47,021 nucleotides of DNA from an uncultured Collinsella sp. (lineage in GTDB: Bacteria > Actinomycetota > Coriobacteriia > Coriobacteriales > Coriobacteriaceae): assembly GCA_958427895.1 (NCBI GenBank), contig CAUADW010000005.1, forward strand, positions 1-47,021, in the 5' to 3' direction. Under the pieces are notes generated by a model. The model was not told the origin of the DNA and did not search any database. It saw only the letters and a program-made list of their open reading frames with translations. The translations under genes and the position numbers were made by a program. Numbering within the stretch: position 1 is the first letter of the stretch; each line of letters starts with the position of its first letter. Shown one piece after another: positions 25,148 through 33,969 of the stretch.

Positions 25148-26357
25148 ACGAACCCCCTTCCAACAAATCAACGACTTTAAGTATACGCCCCAGGCACGCT
25201 TCCCAAGAGACCGCCGACGGCTCGAACGTCGAAGGCGGCTCCGCAAGCGCCTGCGCGATAGCATCTGCCAGTGCGCGCTCAAACAACGGAAGGTCGGCCG
25301 CCACGGGCGTGTCGACATCCGTCATACGCGGCGACGCCACCCACGTCACGGGAGCACCGGGAAGCATCGCCTCCATCCAGGGACGAACGCCGGGCAAATC
25401 GGTCGCCACAACTTTGCAGCCGCACGCGAGAGCCTCGATCGTCACGAGCGGCAGACCCTCGTAAAACGAAGGCAGCACAAAGACGTCGGAACTGCGATAG
25501 GCACGCACGAGTCCATCGCTATCCAGGCGCCCCGCCAGCGCCACCGGCACATTCGAGGCCGCGGCCAAGCGCTCGATACGCGCGTACTCGGCATCGTCCC
25601 CGCGGCCGCCCACAAGTACCAAGCCAGATGGGCGGACGTCATCGTCAATCGGCAATGACACGGCTCGGACCAGCGACTCGACGCCCTTTTTAAAGCAAAT
25701 CTTGCCCACGTACACAAGCGATCCCGGCTGCCTCGCCACGCTTACGTCGCGGCAGAAGACGCGATGGTCGTAGCCCGTCCCAATCACGTGGATGCGATCG
25801 GCATCGACGCCGCACACCAGGCCAATCTGCTCAGCCTGCTCAGCATGGAGCGCAAAGACGGCATCGAGCCGACGAACCGCACGTACGATGCGATCGCGCT
25901 CGAGCGCATGCGAACGCAGCTGGCGCAGGTCGGTCGAATGGCACACGGCAACAACCGGTACGCCCCGGACGCACTCGCGCGCCAATGCGGTCACCAGATA
26001 CAGGTGATGGCAGAGCACCAGATCGGGCTGAAACTCAGCCACCGCCCGATCGATTGCAGCAGCAAATGCCCGCTCAAATGCCTTGAGCATCGAAGGCGTC
26101 AGGTCACGATAACGTGTAGAGGGATAGGGCATGACATCGGACATACCGCAGATGGGAAACGGCAGCCCGGGCGACTCGAACGGTACGGCAAACACGGCAG
26201 CACGCCGGTCCAGCTCGCCTTGAGTATCACCCGGTGCCGCGCCGCAAAGTACGGCGGCGCGATGCCCCGTCTCGATCTGCTCGCGCACGAGCGCGGCAAG
26301 GTAGGTGCCGCTGCCGGTGCTATCTGGTTTTTGTGCCGAGATATTGAGGATGCGCAT
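25140..26357 (-). CDS. GT4-family glycosyltransferase overlapping selD
   Basis: 405 residues with a GT-B fold. The N-terminal domain starts MRILNISAQKP and has GSGTYLAALVREQ. The C-terminal domain has SLVYVGKICFKKGVESL, and PSFYEGLPLVTIEALACG carries the E-x7-E motif of GT4 enzymes. Donor and acceptor are unknown. It is the only sugar enzyme in the area and is locked between the activase (14 bases) and selD (8-base overlap), so a selenium-linked role such as a selenosugar is conceivable but unproven. A GTG at 26369 is the alternative start. The ribosome site is weak, which fits coupling to the activase gene. Confidence 0.8.
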   Translation of the reverse strand: MRILNISAQKPDSTGSGTYLAALVREQIETGHRAAVLCGAAPGDTQGELDRRAAVFAVPFESPGLPFPICGMSDVMPYPSTRYRDLTPSMLKAFERAFAAAIDRAVAEFQPDLVLCHHLYLVTALARECVRGVPVVAVCHSTDLRQLRSHALERDRIVRAVRRLDAVFALHAEQAEQIGLVCGVDADRIHVIGTGYDHRVFCRDVSVARQPGSLVYVGKICFKKGVESLVRAVSLPIDDDVRPSGLVLVGGRGDDAEYARIERLAAASNVPVALAGRLDSDGLVRAYRSSDVFVLPSFYEGLPLVTIEALACGCKVVATDLPGVRPWMEAMLPGAPVTWVASPRMTDVDTPVAADLPLFERALADAIAQALAEPPSTFEPSAVSWEACLGRILKVVDLLEGGSYG

Positions 26358-26371
26358 GTCGCGGTACACCC

Positions 26372-27136
26372 CTAGGCCAAGGCGGCGGCGCGGACAGCCG
26401 CGCCGATCGCTCCGGCAAAGCGAGCCTGGGGCGAGGTGGTCACCGGCGACCCCAGTAGCTCGCTCAACCGTTCAACGACATAGGCGTTTTCGCAAAGGCC
26501 GCCGGTCAGATAGTACGGGGCGCCCGCGGCCTGCCCGGCCATGGTCGCCACGCGCGACACGACACTCTCGATCACACCGCGGGCGATGTTCTCGCGTGGC
26601 TCGCCACGACCGATCAGGCTGATGACCTCGCTTTCGGCAAAGACCGTGCACATGCTGCTAATCTTGGTGGGCTCGCCGGAACGCGCTAGGTCGGCCATCT
26701 GCTGCTGGGAAATGCCCAGGCGGTCGGCCATGATCTCCAAAAAGCGCCCCGTGCCGGCGGCACACTTGTCGTTCATGGCAAACTTGGACACGCGGCCGCC
26801 TTTAAGCTGAATGACCTTGGTGTCCTGGCCGCCCACGTCGATCACGGTGCCGTGGTCGCCAAACAGGCACACGGCACCGGTGCCGTGGCAGGAGATCTCG
26901 GTCACGACCTTGTGCGCATAGGGCACGGCGACACGGCCGTAGCCAGTCGCGACCACGCGAACATCGTCGCCCGTCACGTCATAGCCCGCCGCTGCCAGTG
27001 CCTCGCGCAGCCGCTCGGAAGCATCGACCGAGGAGAACCCGGTTGGCTGCACGCACGTCCACGCCACCGAACCCTCCCCATCGACCACAGCAGCCTTAGC
27101 CGCCGTAGACCCGATATCGATCCCGATCCCTATCAT
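26372..27136 (-). CDS. Activase ATPase (BadF/BcrA/HgdC family), reductase of a double-cubane or dehydratase partner
   Basis: 254 residues. GIGIDIGSTAAKAAVVD is the ASKHA phosphate loop. MNDKCAAGTGRFLE and SSMCTVFAESEV hold the two Cys that, in a homodimer, bind one 4Fe-4S cluster. IDVGGQDTKVIQ and YYLTGGLCENAYV complete the ATP site. Such proteins use ATP hydrolysis to push electrons at very low potential into a partner, either 2-hydroxyacyl-CoA dehydratase or a double-cubane protein. Here the partner candidates are the proteins at 27292 and 33970. Start at 27136 behind GGGAGAG. Confidence 0.9.
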   Translation of the reverse strand: MIGIGIDIGSTAAKAAVVDGEGSVAWTCVQPTGFSSVDASERLREALAAAGYDVTGDDVRVVATGYGRVAVPYAHKVVTEISCHGTGAVCLFGDHGTVIDVGGQDTKVIQLKGGRVSKFAMNDKCAAGTGRFLEIMADRLGISQQQMADLARSGEPTKISSMCTVFAESEVISLIGRGEPRENIARGVIESVVSRVATMAGQAAGAPYYLTGGLCENAYVVERLSELLGSPVTTSPQARFAGAIGAAVRAAALA

Positions 27137-27188
27137 GGCTCTCTCCCAATCCAAACATCAAAGGTAGCGGCGCGTTCAGGCGCCTTAG

Positions 27189-27297
27189 CTCTAGGTTTCT
27201 CAGGTGCCGGAGATTGCCCCGAAAGAGGAGCGCAGCGTACTTTGGGTACGCAAGCGACGGTTTGAGGGGCAAGATCCGGTGCCTGAGGAAGCTAGAG
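27189..27297. repeat. Long imperfect inverted repeat between the DCCP-like gene and activase
   Basis: 32-base arms (27189-27220 and 27266-27297) match at about 26 of 32 positions. The 45-base middle contains a GCGTAC/GTACGC hairpin (27235-27240, 27246-27251). One arm covers the stop codon of the gene at 27292. It has no T-tract, so it is more likely an RNA structure or an inserted palindromic element than a plain terminator. No second copy was seen in this window. Confidence 0.75.
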
Positions 27298-28455
27298 GGT
27301 TTCGATAAAGGCGGCGATGCGGGTCTCAATCTGGCCCATGTCGCCGTTGCTGTAGTCAGTCTCGATCTTCATGTACGGAATACCCGCACCCTCGACAGCC
27401 TCCTGCATGCGCGCACTCTCCACGTTAAAGGTGTGGCATGCCTGCAGCACGCTCTCCACCACGCCATCGACGTGATACTTCTCGCACATGGCCAGTGTAT
27501 TGTCCATACGACCGTCGTTGGGCGTCATGACCGAGCAGTTGATATCCAGGTAGCGGTCGGCGATGGCGCGCAGGATGTCGGGAGCCTCCGGGTCGATCAT
27601 CATGGCAGCCGTGCGCTCGCCTGAGCAATCGTCCATACACACGACCACGCCGCCGTTGGACTCGATGGTACGACCGATCTTGTTGATCACACCGCCCACC
27701 GGGCAGCCGGTGATCAGAATGCGCTTGGCGTCTGCCGCGACCGGGCGCTCGCCCGCGTCGTAGGCCTCGCGCAGCTTGGCAACCTTTTGCTCCAGCTGCT
27801 GCGTATAGGCCTCGATATCAAAGCTAAACGTACCGGCAAACATGGTGCTCATCAGGTCGACGCCGCTCATAGCCGCCGGCTGATTGGCCTGCAGCGCAAA
27901 CATGTCGAGCTGGGCCGCACGCAAGCGGTTGCGACGACGGACGGCAGCGCGCAGGTCATCGTCGGTAATCGTGATGCCGTAGAAGCCCTCGAGCTCCTCC
28001 TTGAGCAGGCGGCACTCCTCGTACCAACCTTCACGCTCGTAGGCGCGATCGCGACCCTGCGGAAGATGCAGGATGTGCGTACGCTTGAGCTCATTGAGTA
28101 GTTCGTACATCTTCTTCTTGCCGTCGCAGGTGGTCTCGCCGATGATCATGTCGCTAAAGTACGTAAACGGGCACTTTTGCGAATAGGCAAAACCGTACGT
28201 CGACTTGATGAGCGGACACAGATTTGCCGGCAGCACCTTCTCGGCCTCGGGAATCACCTCGTCGGATGTGCCGCACAAGGCCACACTTGCAGCGCCCGCG
28301 GCATCGATAATCTCGAGCGGCGTATAGCTGCACAAAAAGCCGACCAGGCGATTGCCGGCCTGTTTGTAATCCTTGACGCGAATAAACGCCGCCTTGCGCT
28401 GCTCGTTGAACTCCTCAAACGTTCGCGGCAACGGCTGTTCCTCGATTTCGGCCAT
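27292..28455 (-). CDS. 2-hydroxyacyl-CoA dehydratase D-like / double-cubane cluster protein (first paralog)
   Basis: 387 residues. Cys are placed as in the HgdB/FldB/YjiM/DCCP superfamily: FLCSYTPLEII, ANLCPLIKSTYGF, ETTCDGKKKMYELL, CMDDCSGERT and VLQACHTFNVES. These are the ligands of one 4Fe-4S or a double-cubane [8Fe-9S] cluster. The single-subunit layout next to an activase fits the YjiM/DCCP branch more than a two-subunit acyl-CoA dehydratase. Double-cubane proteins reduce small molecules; the natural substrate is unknown. Start at 28455 behind GAGAGGGGA. The long inverted repeat covers its 3' end. Confidence 0.85.
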   Translation of the reverse strand: MAEIEEQPLPRTFEEFNEQRKAAFIRVKDYKQAGNRLVGFLCSYTPLEIIDAAGAASVALCGTSDEVIPEAEKVLPANLCPLIKSTYGFAYSQKCPFTYFSDMIIGETTCDGKKKMYELLNELKRTHILHLPQGRDRAYEREGWYEECRLLKEELEGFYGITITDDDLRAAVRRRNRLRAAQLDMFALQANQPAAMSGVDLMSTMFAGTFSFDIEAYTQQLEQKVAKLREAYDAGERPVAADAKRILITGCPVGGVINKIGRTIESNGGVVVCMDDCSGERTAAMMIDPEAPDILRAIADRYLDINCSVMTPNDGRMDNTLAMCEKYHVDGVVESVLQACHTFNVESARMQEAVEGAGIPYMKIETDYSNGDMGQIETRIAAFIETL

Positions 28456-28531
28456 AGTAGTTCCCCTCTCTTGTACCGATATACCGACAATTAAACAACA
28501 AACCCACGCCATACCCAAAAGGAAGCATCCT

Positions 28532-29317
28532 CTAGGGAATGGCGTCGATAAGCTCCTGCGTATACGGATCGCTCGGATGCGCGATCACGTCCTCGGCCGC
28601 GCCTTCCTCGACAAGACGACCGTGGTAGAGCACACCAATCCGGTCGGACATATGCCGAACCACACGCATATCATGCGTGATAAACAGCAGCGCCACGCCC
28701 GTCGTGCACTGCAGGTCGCGAAGCAAGTTGAGCACTTGGGCCTGAACGGACACGTCAAGCGCCGAGACCGGCTCATCGCATACCACAAGGCGCGGCTCGC
28801 AAATAAGCGCCCGTGCCAGATTGAGACGCTGACGCTGTCCACCCGAAAGGTCATGCGGATAGCGGTCATAATGCTCTGCCAGAAGACCGACCGAGGCCAG
28901 GGCCGAGAGCGCGCGCCCATGGCGCTCATCCGCATCGCGCACGCCGGCGATAATCAGCGGCTCCTCCAAAATGCGGCCGACACGGTTGCGCGGGTCAAAA
29001 GCCGTAGAGCTATCCTGGAATACCAGCTGGATCTCGCGGCGAAACGGCTTGCGTTCGTGCTCCGACATCGTGGCGAGGTCGTGCCCGCGATAGACAATCG
29101 AGCCAGAATCCGCACGTTCGAGACCACAGATCAGGCGTCCAGTCGTCGACTTGCCCGATCCGGATTCGCCAACCAGGCCATAGACCTCGCCCGGCGCGAT
29201 CTCAAACGACAGATCGTCCACGGCGGTAAAGACCTGACGCTTAAAACCTGAGCCCGGCATGGGATACGTTTTAGTCAGATGTGAGACCCTAAGCAGGGCT
29301 TCGCTATCAACAGCCAT
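28532..29317 (-). CDS. Peptide/nickel-type ABC transporter ATPase (DppF/OppF-like)
   Basis: 261 residues. Walker A is GESGSGKST, the Q-loop is LVFQDSSTAFDPRNRVG, the signature is LSGGQRQRLNLARAL and Walker B LVVCDEPVSALD. The C-terminus stops shortly after DPYTQELIDAIP, so the Cys-rich tail present in the partner ATPase is missing. Start at 29317 behind AAAGGGGAG; it overlaps the partner gene by 11 bases. Energises uptake with the protein encoded at 29307-30302. Confidence 0.9.
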   Translation of the reverse strand: MAVDSEALLRVSHLTKTYPMPGSGFKRQVFTAVDDLSFEIAPGEVYGLVGESGSGKSTTGRLICGLERADSGSIVYRGHDLATMSEHERKPFRREIQLVFQDSSTAFDPRNRVGRILEEPLIIAGVRDADERHGRALSALASVGLLAEHYDRYPHDLSGGQRQRLNLARALICEPRLVVCDEPVSALDVSVQAQVLNLLRDLQCTTGVALLFITHDMRVVRHMSDRIGVLYHGRLVEEGAAEDVIAHPSDPYTQELIDAIP

Positions 29318-30302
29318 GGCACTCCCCTTTCTCGACAAGCCAGCATTTAGACCGGTCGCACGCATTCACGGCAACCAGCGGAGGCTCCTGTGCGCGGCAA
29401 CGCTCGTCCGCCCGGGCGCAACGAGGCGCAAAGCGGCATCCACAGGGTATTGCCGTAAGCGGCGGCACTGTGCCCGGAATATCCGCCAACGTGTCAACTC
29501 GCTCGCCTTCGAGCGGCGGAATGCTCGCGATGAGCCCCTGGGCATACGGGTGGCTCGGGCGCTCCATAAGGCCGCAGGCGTCGATCTCTTCTACGATTTG
29601 GCCCAGATACATGACGTGCACGCGCGAGCAGATGCTCGTGACGACACCCAAATCATGGCTGATAAAAAGCACCGCCATGTTCTCGGTGCGGTTGAGGTCG
29701 CGCAGTAGGTCGAGGACCTGCTTTTGGGTGGTGGTGTCGAGTGCCGTGGTGGGCTCATCGGCAATCAGCAGTCGCGGATGACCGGCAAGCGCCATGGCAA
29801 TCATCACGCGCTGGCGCATACCGCCGCTAAAATCGCCCGGATACATGTCGAAGCGAGCCGCGGCATCTCGAATTCCCACACGCTCCAACAGCGATAGAGC
29901 CTCGTTGCGGGCTTCGCGTCGGCTCACCTTACGGTGGGCCCTCACCGCCTCGATAACCTGCGCGCCCACCGTCATGACGGGGTTGAGTGAGGACAACGGG
30001 TCCTGGAAGATCATGGCAATATCGCAGCCGCGCACCTCGCGCATGCGCTTGAGCGGGCGCGCGAGCAGGTCCTCCCCGTCAAAGAGAATCTGACCGGTAT
30101 AGGCCATCTTCTGTTCATGCTCCAATAGGCGCATGACACTCTGGGCAAACACCGACTTACCGCAGCCGGACTCGCCGACAACACCAACGATCTCGCCGGC
30201 ATCGATATGTAGGTTGAGTTTGTTGACGGCTTCCAGCGCGTTGCCATCGCGGCCCACAAACGAGATGCAGAGGTCGCGCACGTCCAAAAGATGTTCGCTC
30301 AT
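29307..30302 (-). CDS. Peptide/nickel-type ABC transporter ATPase (DppD/OppD-like)
   Basis: 331 residues. Walker A GESGCGKS, Q-loop IFQDPLSSLNPVMTVG, signature DFSGGMRQRVMIAMAL, Walker B LLIADEPTTALD. The C-terminal oligopeptide-transporter domain has CGCRFAPRCARADERC, a Cys set known in this group to bind an Fe-S cluster or metal. Family members serve peptides, nickel or glutathione. It follows the permease gene by 3 bases. Confidence 0.9.
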   Translation of the reverse strand: MSEHLLDVRDLCISFVGRDGNALEAVNKLNLHIDAGEIVGVVGESGCGKSVFAQSVMRLLEHEQKMAYTGQILFDGEDLLARPLKRMREVRGCDIAMIFQDPLSSLNPVMTVGAQVIEAVRAHRKVSRREARNEALSLLERVGIRDAAARFDMYPGDFSGGMRQRVMIAMALAGHPRLLIADEPTTALDTTTQKQVLDLLRDLNRTENMAVLFISHDLGVVTSICSRVHVMYLGQIVEEIDACGLMERPSHPYAQGLIASIPPLEGERVDTLADIPGTVPPLTAIPCGCRFAPRCARADERCRAQEPPLVAVNACDRSKCWLVEKGECHGC

Positions 30303-30305
30303 GGG

Positions 30306-31136
30306 CTAGTCCTCCTTGGTCTTGGGGTCGAGGGCGTCGCGCAGGCCGTCGCCGGCAAGGTTCAGCGAAAGCACGCTCGCGATGATGGCCGCTGCCGGGA
30401 AGAAGATCATCCACGGGGCTTTGCGCATCACGTTCTTGCCCGCCTGCAGGATGTTTCCCCAGCTGGCGTCGGGCGCCTTGATACCCAGGCCCAGAAACGA
30501 GAGGGCGGCCTCAGAGAGCACGGCCTCGGCAAAGACGAAGGTCGCCTGCACCAGGAAGGGCGCCATAACGTTGGGCACGATATGCAGCCACACGATGCGC
30601 GCGGTCGAGGCGCCCTGCACGCGCAGGGCCTCCACAAAGGGCTCCTCCTTGACCACCATCGCGCGCGAGCGCACGATGCGCGCCATGCTGGGCGTATAGA
30701 CGATGGAGAGCGCGATGATGACGTTCCACACGCTCGCCCCCATCATCGCCATGAGCGCGATGGCCAGCAGCACGCCCGGAATGGACATAAGGCCGTCACA
30801 GATGCGCATGAGAATATGATCGAGCCTCTCGTTGTAGCACGCATAGGCGCCGATCACCAAGCCGAGCACACTCGTCGCGAGCGTGACGGCAATGCCAACA
30901 CCAAGCGACACGCGCGCGCCCGCGATGACGCGGGCAAGCAGGTCGCGGCCAAAGTCATCGCAGCCAAAGGGATGCGCGGGCGAAGGTGCCGAAAGTCGCA
31001 ACGCCATCTCCTGCGCATTGGGATTAACCGTCCACACCAGCGGACCGACGAGCGCGATCAGCGCAATCGCCAGGAAAATACAGCCGCCGACCACAAACCC
31101 CTTGTTGGCAAGAGCCTTCTTAACGTTTGCCATCAT
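30306..31136 (-). CDS. Peptide/nickel-type ABC transporter permease (DppC/NikC-like)
   Basis: 276 residues with about six membrane segments. The N-terminal NKGFVVGGCIFLAIALI and the cytoplasmic loop EALRVQGASTARIVWLHIVP (EAA motif) mark the DppC group; GCDDFGRDLLARVIAGARVS is also typical. The start is set at 31136 because its ATGA overlaps the stop of the DppB-like gene, with GGGGCG upstream. Pairs with the protein at 31133-32086. Confidence 0.9.
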   Translation of the reverse strand: MMANVKKALANKGFVVGGCIFLAIALIALVGPLVWTVNPNAQEMALRLSAPSPAHPFGCDDFGRDLLARVIAGARVSLGVGIAVTLATSVLGLVIGAYACYNERLDHILMRICDGLMSIPGVLLAIALMAMMGASVWNVIIALSIVYTPSMARIVRSRAMVVKEEPFVEALRVQGASTARIVWLHIVPNVMAPFLVQATFVFAEAVLSEAALSFLGLGIKAPDASWGNILQAGKNVMRKAPWMIFFPAAAIIASVLSLNLAGDGLRDALDPKTKED

Positions 31137-32086
31137 GCATCGCCCCATTTGCGAGCGCGCGGGTCAAAAGCGCCGTAGGCAAGGTCGACGACCAGATTGA
31201 TCACCGAATTCAACAAGGCGATGACCAGCAGCACGCCCTGAATCACCGGATAGTCGCGACGCTCGATAGAGCTCGTGACCAGCTGGCCCAAACCGGGGAT
31301 GTTAAAAATGGCCTCAGTCACCACGGCACCCGTAATCAGGGCGCCAAAAGAATAGCCGACCGAGGTGAGAATCGGCAGTGCCGCGTTGCGCAGGGCATGG
31401 GCCAGCACGACGCGAACCTCGGAGACGCCCTTGGCACGCGCCGTCTTGACGCAGTCGAGCTGCATGGCCTCGATCACGCTCGAACGGGTCATGCGCATGA
31501 GCAGGGCCGCCTGCACACATCCAAGCGATATGGCCGGCAACGCAAGATAGCGTAAATGGCTGAACCAGCCCTTCGATTGCGGCGCATAGCCGGCCACCGG
31601 GAACACACGCAACGTGACGGCAAACAGCCACATAAGCATGAGCGCCATCAAAAAGCCGGGTATTGCCACGCCCAAAAGAGCAACGACACGCAAGACCGCA
31701 TCGGTGCGCGATCCATGTTTGAGAGCAGCGACGACGCCGCAGGGCAGTGCAATCAACAGCGCGATGAGCTGTGCCAGAAGCGCGAGCGATAGCGTGGGGC
31801 CAAAGTGCTCGGCGATCGCCTGCGTGACGGGCTGGCGCATAAAATACGAATCGCCCAGGTCGCCGGTAAGTACGCCGCCCATCCACTCAACGTAGCGCTG
31901 CGGCAGCGGCTCGTTGAGTCCCAGGCTATCGTTGACGCGCTCGATCTGGTCGGCCGAAGCCTCCATGCCGAGCATCGAAGAAGCCGGGTCACCCGGTGTG
32001 AGATAGATAATCAAAAACACGACGACCGAGATGATGAGCATCACCGGAACCATCGCGCCTATACGTTTGAGCGTGTACTTCAACAT
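31133..32086 (-). CDS. Peptide/nickel-type ABC transporter permease (DppB/NikB-like)
   Basis: 317 residues with six membrane segments. The N-terminus YTLKRIGAMVPVMLIISVVV and FLIIYLTPGDPASSMLG are hallmarks of the group; the EAA loop is CVKTARAKGVSEVRVVLAHAL. It forms the channel with the DppC-like permease. The ribosome site is weak (CGCCTCGC), and a hairpin lies between it and the binding-protein gene, so its level may be lower than that of the binding protein. Confidence 0.9.
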   Translation of the reverse strand: MLKYTLKRIGAMVPVMLIISVVVFLIIYLTPGDPASSMLGMEASADQIERVNDSLGLNEPLPQRYVEWMGGVLTGDLGDSYFMRQPVTQAIAEHFGPTLSLALLAQLIALLIALPCGVVAALKHGSRTDAVLRVVALLGVAIPGFLMALMLMWLFAVTLRVFPVAGYAPQSKGWFSHLRYLALPAISLGCVQAALLMRMTRSSVIEAMQLDCVKTARAKGVSEVRVVLAHALRNAALPILTSVGYSFGALITGAVVTEAIFNIPGLGQLVTSSIERRDYPVIQGVLLVIALLNSVINLVVDLAYGAFDPRARKWGDA

Positions 32087-32120
32087 GCGAGGCGTCTATT
32101 TCCCCTCTGAACGTGGACAG

Positions 32121-32164
32121 GGCGTGGCGGCCACAGGGGACCAGATCCCTCAAGCCGCCACGCC
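32121..32164 (-). other. Hairpin after the binding-protein gene
   Basis: A perfect 10-bp stem (GGCGTGGCGG 32121-32130 with CCGCCACGCC 32155-32164) with an inner AGGGGA/ATCCCT pairing and no T-tract. Such structures behind binding-protein genes usually protect the upstream mRNA and reduce the permease dose. Confidence 0.65.
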
Positions 32165-32174
32165 ATCTATTGCA

Positions 32175-33785
32175 TTACTCCGGACGCTTGGCATTCCAAA
32201 CGATGGCGCCGTCGAGCACCTCGACGTCCTCGACGTCTGCCTGGGTGCCCGTGATGGAAGCGTAGTGGCAAAGCGGCTCGATGACGGCGATCTCATAGAG
32301 GCGCTCCTGAGCCTCGGCCCACTTCTTGGCCGCGGCGTCGGTGTCCTTGGCGGTGCGGGTCTCGGCCACGAGCTTGAGCGCCTTCTCGTCGGACAGGCCA
32401 TAGAAGGCCTTGGAGACCGAGAGGGACTGGGCCGGGATGGGCTTGTAGTTGGTGGAGGCCACAAAGAGGTCCCACTGCTCGGGCTTGCCGGAGCGGATGT
32501 CCATGAAGGTCGCGAACTCGTAGCTGTCGACCTCGGCGGTGAAACCGGCCTTCTCGAGCTGTTCCTGCAGCGCGACGGTGGCGTTATACATATCCTTGTA
32601 GTCGGGGGTGGTCAGTAGCTTGACCGTCTCACCGGCATAGGAGGTCTTGGCCAGGGCCTTCTTGGCGGCCTTGGCGTCGGCCTGGTTAAAGTACTTCTTG
32701 CCCGCGTCGGTCGCCCACTGAGCGTTCTCGGGGTTGCCAAGGTTGGGATCGATGTTGAAGAGCTCCTTCTCGCCATAGGCGGCAAGGGCGGCCGCCTCGC
32801 AGTCGATAGCCATGAGGGCGCACTTGCGGATCTCCTCGTCGGCGAAGATGCCCTCGTTCATGTTGAGGAAGGCGGTCAGAACGCCAGCGTTATGGGTGTA
32901 GAGCTTGACGTCGTCGTTGCCGTCGAAGTCGTGGTAGTTCTCGGTGGGGATCTCGCCAGCGATATCGTACTCGCCGGTCTCAAACCCGCTCACGCGCGTG
33001 GAGGCCTCGGTCACGAACTGATAGTAGATGTCCTTGGTGGGCGCGGAGACCTTGCCGGTGTAGCCCGAAGCCTTGCCGTCGGCGGCGACATAGTCCTCGT
33101 AGCGGGTGAGATGGACGTACTGGTCCTGCTTCCACTCCGCAAACTTGTAGGCACCGGTACCCACGTACTCGGTCACGCCGGTATCGCCCGCGGCCTCGAT
33201 GACCTCGGAGGGGAAGATGCCCGGATACTGGGAGTGGTTGCCCAGGATGATCAGAAAGTCGATGGCGGGCTCGGTCAGCGTGCAGGTGACCTCGTGGTCG
33301 CCCGAGGCGGCGAAGGTGGCACCGGGCAGCAGGCTCGCGGCGCGGTCGTTGACGGTGAGCCAGCGGTTCATCGAGGCCACGACGTCCTCGGAGCCAAACT
33401 CCTTGCCGTTGTGGAAGGTGACGCCCTCGCGCAGCTTGATGGTGTAGGTCAGGCCGTCGTCGGAGACCTCATAGCCCTTGGCCAGCACGGGCTGGGGCTC
33501 GTAGTCGCTATCGAGGCCAAAGAGCGGCTCGACGACGTTGCAGATGATGTCCATGGTCACAAGCGACGACGTGGTGTGCGGATCGAGACCGTCCGGGCTC
33601 GCCGGTAACGCGATCTGCAGCTCGTCGCGATACTCCACATCCTGGCCGGAGGCAGCGGCGCTACCGCTCTCGGCGCCCGAACCGCCGCAGCCGGTGAGGC
33701 CGAGGCCCGCCATGGCGCACAGGGCAGCGGAGCCGGTCAGAAAACAGCGACGGGAGACGCCCGCCTTGAAAAGATCGTTGTTCAT
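32175..33785 (-). CDS. Family 5 extracellular solute-binding lipoprotein (peptide/nickel type)
   Basis: 536 residues. The N-terminus SRRCFLTGSAALCAMAG ending in LTGCGG is a twin-arginine-like signal with a lipobox, so the mature protein is anchored by Cys outside the membrane. The SBP_bac_5 fold is seen in EPLFGLDSDYEPQPVLAKGY, LREGVTFHNGKEF and the Asp/Gly-rich second lobe. The family binds peptides, nickel chelates, glutathione or other ligands; nothing in the sequence fixes which. The gene neighbours (selenium and redox enzymes) and the nickel need of the hydrogenase suggest either nickel or a selenium or thiol compound. Start at 33785 behind AAAGGAA. Confidence 0.88.
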   Translation of the reverse strand: MNNDLFKAGVSRRCFLTGSAALCAMAGLGLTGCGGSGAESGSAAASGQDVEYRDELQIALPASPDGLDPHTTSSLVTMDIICNVVEPLFGLDSDYEPQPVLAKGYEVSDDGLTYTIKLREGVTFHNGKEFGSEDVVASMNRWLTVNDRAASLLPGATFAASGDHEVTCTLTEPAIDFLIILGNHSQYPGIFPSEVIEAAGDTGVTEYVGTGAYKFAEWKQDQYVHLTRYEDYVAADGKASGYTGKVSAPTKDIYYQFVTEASTRVSGFETGEYDIAGEIPTENYHDFDGNDDVKLYTHNAGVLTAFLNMNEGIFADEEIRKCALMAIDCEAAALAAYGEKELFNIDPNLGNPENAQWATDAGKKYFNQADAKAAKKALAKTSYAGETVKLLTTPDYKDMYNATVALQEQLEKAGFTAEVDSYEFATFMDIRSGKPEQWDLFVASTNYKPIPAQSLSVSKAFYGLSDEKALKLVAETRTAKDTDAAAKKWAEAQERLYEIAVIEPLCHYASITGTQADVEDVEVLDGAIVWNAKRPE

Positions 33786-33969
33786 TGAGTTCCTTTCGTG
33801 TCTGAACAAACGGACAGAATCTGCCGGGACGGCGGAAATCCCCGCCCCGGCAGCCATGCGAAGCCGATCGGCGCCCTGCGGTGCATCCGGACACCGACCG
33901 GCACGGCAACAGAGAAATCCCTATCGCGTGGATAGGAACACCCGGCGGCACAGCTTAGCGCAGGTGCGA
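33786..33969 (-). other. Intercistronic region with a strong hairpin
   Basis: 184 bases between the second DCCP-like gene and the binding-protein gene. It holds a 7-bp-plus stem TGCCGGG/CCCGGCA (33822-33828, 33846-33852) enclosing a GGCGG/CCGCC inner stem, and a smaller CCTATC/GATAGG pair around 33922-33937. No T-tract follows. A separate promoter for the transporter is possible but not visible. Confidence 0.5.
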
